Origin: Pseudomonadota bacterium
GTDB lineage: Bacteria; Pseudomonadota; Alphaproteobacteria; Ferrovibrionales; Ferrovibrionaceae
Direction: 5' to 3'
Assembly: GCA_023434425.1 (NCBI GenBank)
Contig: JAEYSS010000159.1
Coordinates: 1 to 49,507, forward strand
DNA: 49,507 nt
Part shown: in pieces, positions 45,384-49,507 of the stretch
How the letters are laid out: every line of letters begins with the position of its first letter
How positions within the stretch are numbered: the first letter of the stretch is position 1
Program-made: the position numbers and the translations under genes
The notes under the pieces: generated by a model
Databases searched by the model: none
Seen by the model: only the letters and a program-made list of their open reading frames with translations
Told to the model about the DNA's origin: nothing

Positions 45384-46886
45384 ATGTCATTGCTTCCGTT
45401 TAAAAATACCGCGGACGACCTGTTCAGCTTCGCCGGCTCGGTCGGCCGCTTCGGCGACAACAACCGCGACGACGTGATCAAGGCGCAGGCCCTGCTGGCC
45501 AATGCCGGCTATTACGACCTTCCAGAACCCGGCATGCCGACCGGCTGGCCCGGCGGCGAACTGAATCGCGCGTTGATCAAATTCCAAAAGGACCATGGGT
45601 TGGAGGCAGATGGCACGCTGCTGCCGCTCGATCCTGCCGGCGTGACCGAGACTGGCGTGGGTGAGACGGTGCAGGCCCTGCAGGATGAACTCGGCGTTCG
45701 GCTCAAAGGCCTGGCTGCGCCGAACGTGCAGGAGGCCGATGATTTCTATCGCGACCTCCCGAAGTTGGCGGGCGAAGGTGTGCCGGCGACCGATGTCCAC
45801 CTGCAATCAGACGACGGCAATAGAGTCGAGTATCCGGGCCTCAAGAAGGTCAGGAGCGATGCACCACCCTCCTATTACGAGCTGAGGCCCGGACAGCAGG
45901 AGGCACGGGCACCCGGCCCAGGCGGCGTTCGTACCGCTCCACAACCTGCACGACCGCCTATGGCGCGCCCGCCAGCAACGACGCCTCTGCAACCGCCGCC
46001 ATCGACGCCACCACAATATGGTCCCTTCCTGCCGATACCGCGGGAACGCATCCCTGACGAATGGCTGGAAAAGCCCTCCCCCTTGCGACCGCCGCAGATT
46101 CCGCCGCCCCAAAACGATACCGGCCCCACTGGGAAGCCGCCTCCAATAGTGAACAGACCGGACGCTCCGGGGTTGGGCCGCGTCATCATCGCGGAGGACG
46201 GCAAGGAATTGTATGTCCCGCCACTCGGCACCTGGGCGAAAGATCTCACTCCGGAAGACCGGCAGATTGCGGATGGACTGAGCGACGCCTTCGCCATCGA
46301 AATGGCAAAGCGGCCAGGCAGCCGAGGTGATGAATGGACCCAGAAGGGTGTCGATATGTATGTACAGGGCTGCCTGGAAGCGGCGAAAAAAGATCTGCCG
46401 AAGCTTGCAGAAAATCTGAGACATATTGCTGGCGGTACGCAAGATGGAAGAGGTGCCGCCAGACTAAAGGAAGAGTACCTGGCAAATGTCATCAATGGCA
46501 TGCGAGTACGCCTTGGCAGCGGACGCTCTGATTTCACTCTGGAATTCGCACGTAATGTAGTGCTGCGGTTTCGCGCCAATACCACGACAAAACTGGCCGA
46601 TGGCGTTACGAACACAGGTGACGAGCAGAACCGGGTGGAAAATATGGGCCGCCTTACATTGGGAAACGGCGATTATGTGGCGGAGTTTCCGAAATTCCCC
46701 AAAGGCATGAGAGATGCCGAGATAAAAAAGCAGGCCAGGAAAGCCTGCGGCGAAGAGCTAACCAAGTGGTTCGAAGAGATCGCAAAAACCGGTGAATTTG
46801 AAAAGCCTGCGCCAAAGGAAGAGAAGGAGTATCCTGGCCATCGCATTCTGAAGGACCTGGAAAGTGACATCCCCACCCGCCGCTAA
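45384..46886 (+). CDS. Multidomain protein: peptidoglycan-binding-like N-terminus, proline-rich linker, unknown C-terminus
   Basis: A 500-residue protein. Residues 18-105 are a PG_binding-type domain (NNRDDVIKAQALLANAGYYD, PTGW, ALIKFQKDHGLEADGTLLPL), related to the protein at 42264. Residues about 160-265 are rich in proline (ARPPMARPPATTPLQPPPST). Residues 266-500 form a mixed domain with YVPPLGTWAKDLTPEDRQIA, SDFTLEFARNVVLRFRANTT and TLGNGDYVAEFPKF that I cannot assign. No signal peptide. The layout resembles modular secreted effectors. Its end overlaps the next gene by 23 bp. The C-terminal part has lower GC than the genome. Confidence 0.75.
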   Translation: MSLLPFKNTADDLFSFAGSVGRFGDNNRDDVIKAQALLANAGYYDLPEPGMPTGWPGGELNRALIKFQKDHGLEADGTLLPLDPAGVTETGVGETVQALQDELGVRLKGLAAPNVQEADDFYRDLPKLAGEGVPATDVHLQSDDGNRVEYPGLKKVRSDAPPSYYELRPGQQEARAPGPGGVRTAPQPARPPMARPPATTPLQPPPSTPPQYGPFLPIPRERIPDEWLEKPSPLRPPQIPPPQNDTGPTGKPPPIVNRPDAPGLGRVIIAEDGKELYVPPLGTWAKDLTPEDRQIADGLSDAFAIEMAKRPGSRGDEWTQKGVDMYVQGCLEAAKKDLPKLAENLRHIAGGTQDGRGAARLKEEYLANVINGMRVRLGSGRSDFTLEFARNVVLRFRANTTTKLADGVTNTGDEQNRVENMGRLTLGNGDYVAEFPKFPKGMRDAEIKKQARKACGEELTKWFEEIAKTGEFEKPAPKEEKEYPGHRILKDLESDIPTRR

Positions 46887-47628
46887 GAAAGTCAGGCAAA
46901 TCAAGCCACCCGTGATTGCGCCGATCCCTCAGCCGAGTCTCACCCTACAGCGAGAACGGCCATGGTTCAGGTTGCGCAAGCTCTGCTTCACGATGCAGGA
47001 CTGGCAGGACTTCGGTAATGCCCTGCGCATCGCCTGCCCCTATGCCACCTTCATGCGAAGCATCCATTTCCTGGAACGCAGCGCCAATGAACCGCCACAG
47101 GTCGCCTTGCGGCAACATATCCGCGAGGCCTTAGAAGACGCAAAACAACGACGTCAATCCCGAATCTTGATGTATCTCGACCCCGATTATGTCCTGGACT
47201 ATGCGCGTGATGATGACGGGCACTGGACAGAGAAGAATCCTTCCTCCCGCCCCTACGCCTATATGGACTGCTATACGGCCGTGTATCAGGGGCCCGGCGG
47301 CACTCCAGAATTCATCGGCTGCGGCGAACTGGTTCTTGCGATACAGCCAAACGATGCTGGTCACGCCGCTTTCGCACGTGCCTTCTTTTCACTGCTCGGA
47401 AAGTTTGCCAGCAATCGCCACCAATGGAGTGTCAGCCTTCCCAGCTACCAGAGTAACGGCGAAAGCGAGGTGAACGAGCGTTGGCTCGGCTATCACGCCA
47501 TACGCTGGCTGCTGGAGGACTCTCGACGCGTGGTCAATTACAAGGATGTATCAACGCCCTATGACGAACCCGAAGGGCGCGGGTATCGCCCCATAGAGGA
47601 TATCTGGCGTAGCAAATTCGGCCTGTAG
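46864..47628 (+). CDS. Unknown protein overlapping the multidomain gene (possible immunity partner)
   Basis: A 254-residue soluble protein from GTG 46864, with an extended proline-rich start (KPPVIAPIPQPSLTLQRERP) and a globular body: LCFTMQDWQDFGNALRIACP, RILMYLDPDYVLDYARDDD, IGCGELVLAIQPNDAGHAAF and WLGYHAIRWLLEDSRRVVNY. No family is recognised. It overlaps the upstream gene by 23 bp, so both are made together. Codon use and GC are lower than in housekeeping neighbours. An immunity or chaperone role is only a context-based suggestion. An internal ATG (residue 44) is a possible alternative start. Confidence 0.68.
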   Translation: MTSPPAAKKVRQIKPPVIAPIPQPSLTLQRERPWFRLRKLCFTMQDWQDFGNALRIACPYATFMRSIHFLERSANEPPQVALRQHIREALEDAKQRRQSRILMYLDPDYVLDYARDDDGHWTEKNPSSRPYAYMDCYTAVYQGPGGTPEFIGCGELVLAIQPNDAGHAAFARAFFSLLGKFASNRHQWSVSLPSYQSNGESEVNERWLGYHAIRWLLEDSRRVVNYKDVSTPYDEPEGRGYRPIEDIWRSKFGL

Positions 47629-47656
47629 ACATACACGAATACCTGATCCTTCCCCC

Positions 47657-47684
47657 TTGCGTCACCGCTCAGCCCGGCTATAGT
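47657..47684 (+). promoter_or_regulatory. Promoter candidate for feruloyl-CoA synthase
   Basis: TTGCGT (47657-47662), 16-bp spacer and TATAGT (47679-47684); transcription would begin near 47691. Confidence 0.5.
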
Positions 47685-47693
47685 CTGGCGATA

Positions 47694-47712
47694 TTGTAAT
47701 ACTGCCTTACAA
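47694..47712. promoter_or_regulatory. Operator candidate upstream of feruloyl-CoA synthase
   Basis: TTGTAA-N7-TTACAA lies just after the predicted transcription start, where a bound repressor would block initiation. Feruloyl-CoA synthase genes are often controlled by MarR-type regulators responding to hydroxycinnamoyl-CoA, which suits such a site. Confidence 0.5.
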
Positions 47713-47754
47713 ATGGGCGGCGCGATAAAAAAACCGGTTTCCGCGGGAGGAAAC

Positions 47755-49507
47755 ATGATCCAGCAGGGCGAGACCAAGCCGTCCTTCCTGCCGCTCGACC
47801 TGGCGGTGCCGCGCATCCGGCGCCGCGACCTGGCTGGCGGCGGCTTCATCCTCGACTCCGAAGAGCCGCTTGGCAGTCATGCCGATCATCTCGGCCAGCT
47901 GCTGCAGCATCAGGCCGCACGCCAGCCCGAGGCGATCTTCCTCGCCGAGAAAATGCCTGCCGGTGGCTGGCGCGAGGTGAGTTACGGCGAGGCCTGGACC
48001 GCCGCGCGCAGCATCGCGCAGGCGCTGCTCGACCGGGGCTTCGATCAGTCGACGCCGATCGTCATCCTCTCGGGCAACAGCATCGACCATGCCCTGCTGA
48101 TGCTGGGCGGTTTCGTCGCCGGCGTGCCGGTGACGCCGGTGAGTGTGGCCTATTCGCTGATGAGCGGCGATTTCGCCAAGGTGCATCACATTGTCGGGCT
48201 CGTTCGACCGAAACTCATCTTCGCGCAAGGCGGCGGGCCGTTCGAGAAAGTGCTGGCCACGCTGCCGAAAGATATCGAGACCCTCACCGATATCTCTTCC
48301 CTGCGCGCCGTGGCGCCGAGCGCCGCCGTCGAGGCGCGCTTCGATGCGATCCGCCCCGACTGGATCGCCAAATATCTCTTCACCTCCGGCTCCACCGGCC
48401 TGCCCAAGGGCGTGATCAACACGCATCGCATGCTGACATCGAATCAGCAGGCCATCGCGCAGATCTGGCCGTTTCTGCAACAGACGCCGCCGGTGCTGCT
48501 CGACTGGCTGCCGTGGAATCACACCTTCGGCGGCAACCACAATTTCAACATGGTGCTGCGCCAGGGCGGCCGGCTGCATATCGACGACGGCAAGCCGGCG
48601 CCCGGCCTGGTCGACAAAACGGTGGCCAACCTGAGCGACGTCTCGCCGACCATCTATTTCAACGTGCCGGCCGGCTACGCCATGCTGATCCCGCATCTGG
48701 AGAAAGATGCGGATTTAAGCGAGCGGTTCTTCCGCAATCTGCAGATGATCTTCTATGCCGGCGCGGCTTTGCCGCCCGATCTCTGGGCCCGGCTGGAGGC
48801 GCTGTCGATTCGTACTCTTGGCAAGCGCGTGATCATGACGTCCAGCTGGGGTTCGACCGAGACCTCGCCGCTGGCGACGGCAGCGCATTACCCGATCGAG
48901 CGCGCCGGCGTGATCGGCGTGCCGGTGCCGGGCGTGCAGCTGAAATTCGTGCCCTCGGGCAGCAAGCTGGAAATCCGCGTCAAGGGGCCGAATGTGACGC
49001 CGGGCTATGTCGGCAGCGCCGAGCAGACGCAGAAGGCCTTCGACGAGGACGGATTCTACTGCATCGGCGACGCTGCGAAACTGGCCGATGAAAACGATCC
49101 GGCCAGAGGCGTGGTGTTCGACGGCCGCACGGCGGAGGATTTCAAGCTGACCACCGGCACATGGGTCCATGTAGGGGGAGTCCGCATTGCAGCTCTGGCC
49201 GCCTGTTCGCCGCTGCTGCAGGATGCCGTGGTCACCGGACAGGACCGCAGTTATATCGGGCTGCTGGCCTGGGCATCCGCTGCAGCGAAAGAGATCGCGC
49301 CGGACGAACTGCGCCGCCAGATCGCTGAGAAGCTGGCCGCGCATAACAGGATGCAGGGCGGCGCCTCCTCGTTGAAGGTACAGCGCGTGCTCATCTTAAA
49401 CGAACCGCCGTCGATCGACGCCAACGAGATCACCGACAAGGGCTATATCAACCAGCGCGCGACGCTGGAGCGCCGTCACGCCGATGTGATGCGCCTCTAT
49501 GCCGATC
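47755..49507 (+). CDS. fcs: Feruloyl-CoA synthase, C-terminus beyond the window
   Basis: The first 584 residues of an adenylate-forming ligase that activates ferulate and related hydroxycinnamates to CoA thioesters. It starts at ATG 47755 after GGGAGG. Motifs: YLFTSGSTGLPKGVINTHRM (AMP/ATP loop, about residue 207), DWLPWNHTFGGNHNFNMVLR, MIFYAGAALPPDLWARLEAL, TSSWGSTETSPLATAAHYP and FYCIGDAAKL, all characteristic of Fcs. Roughly the last 30-40 residues are missing at the window edge. The gene indicates growth on lignin-derived aromatic acids. Confidence 0.92.
   Translation, partial: MIQQGETKPSFLPLDLAVPRIRRRDLAGGGFILDSEEPLGSHADHLGQLLQHQAARQPEAIFLAEKMPAGGWREVSYGEAWTAARSIAQALLDRGFDQSTPIVILSGNSIDHALLMLGGFVAGVPVTPVSVAYSLMSGDFAKVHHIVGLVRPKLIFAQGGGPFEKVLATLPKDIETLTDISSLRAVAPSAAVEARFDAIRPDWIAKYLFTSGSTGLPKGVINTHRMLTSNQQAIAQIWPFLQQTPPVLLDWLPWNHTFGGNHNFNMVLRQGGRLHIDDGKPAPGLVDKTVANLSDVSPTIYFNVPAGYAMLIPHLEKDADLSERFFRNLQMIFYAGAALPPDLWARLEALSIRTLGKRVIMTSSWGSTETSPLATAAHYPIERAGVIGVPVPGVQLKFVPSGSKLEIRVKGPNVTPGYVGSAEQTQKAFDEDGFYCIGDAAKLADENDPARGVVFDGRTAEDFKLTTGTWVHVGGVRIAALAACSPLLQDAVVTGQDRSYIGLLAWASAAAKEIAPDELRRQIAEKLAAHNRMQGGASSLKVQRVLILNEPPSIDANEITDKGYINQRATLERRHADVMRLYAD

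Noticed and set aside
47707..48696. 329-codon minus-strand frame at the right end
   Set aside because: It lies opposite feruloyl-CoA synthase, whose AMP-binding motifs on the plus strand are clear.

Overview
The window is GC-rich, tightly packed bacterial chromosome, most likely from an alphaproteobacterium of Rhodospirillales type. Supporting signs are the cysG/DUF2849/cysI/DUF934/cysH sulfate operon, an sdhCDAB operon, a sigma-F/NrsF regulator pair, an EcfG-like stress promoter, Usg, HspQ and PAS_5-domain proteins, and ethylmalonyl-CoA pathway genes. The genus cannot be fixed from sequence alone. No tRNA, rRNA, CRISPR array, transposase or phage gene was recognised.

Layout. 1-2190: two divergent NTF2-fold genes (the left one runs off the window) sharing a palindromic operator, then asd. 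2227-6046: a bufferin-type metal-defence locus. A sigma-F-like ECF factor with its DUF1109/NrsF anti-sigma faces away from an operon of DUF2282 peptide (BufA), DUF692 oxidase (BufB), DUF2063 partner (BufC) and DoxX; both sides carry a GTAAC-N16-CGAA promoter. 6160-9722: PAS_5 protein, pdxY, and an Mcl2-like CoA-ester lyase with mesaconyl-CoA hydratase. 9743-11621: a 10-bp-phased repeat tract, a sigma-54-like promoter and amtB. 11955-15345: sdhCDAB, followed by a large pentapeptide-repeat protein, zapE and mmsA. 19726-25112: nitronate monooxygenase, TetR and DUF4442 genes, a stress-type DUF4142 gene, kdsA, and an HTH regulator with a small membrane protein.

25145-33601 is a complete assimilatory sulfate block: an AT-rich control region, cysG, DUF2849, cysI, DUF934, cysH, cysD, a cysN-cysC fusion and a TauE/SafE exporter. 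Together these activate sulfate, reduce it to sulfide and make the siroheme needed by the reductase. 33606-41493 holds hspQ, an SDR, a second PAS_5 gene, DUF924, an HxlR regulator divergent from an acyl-CoA dehydrogenase, tag, ygfZ and two glycosyltransferases. 41604-47628 is the most accessory-looking part: usg, two genes that share an N-terminal peptidoglycan-binding-like domain (one a 500-residue multidomain protein overlapping an unknown gene, a possible effector/immunity pair), a second 10-bp-phased repeat tract, a thiolase and acuI. A feruloyl-CoA synthase gene runs off the right edge.

Between genes there are five copies of a mosaic palindromic repeat (GTCAT...CGGGCTTGACCCG... type) whose arms vary with matching compensatory changes, plus one repeat of a different family. 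The main points for follow-up are the sigma-F-controlled bufferin locus, the two helically phased decamer tracts, and the peptidoglycan-binding-domain gene pair.
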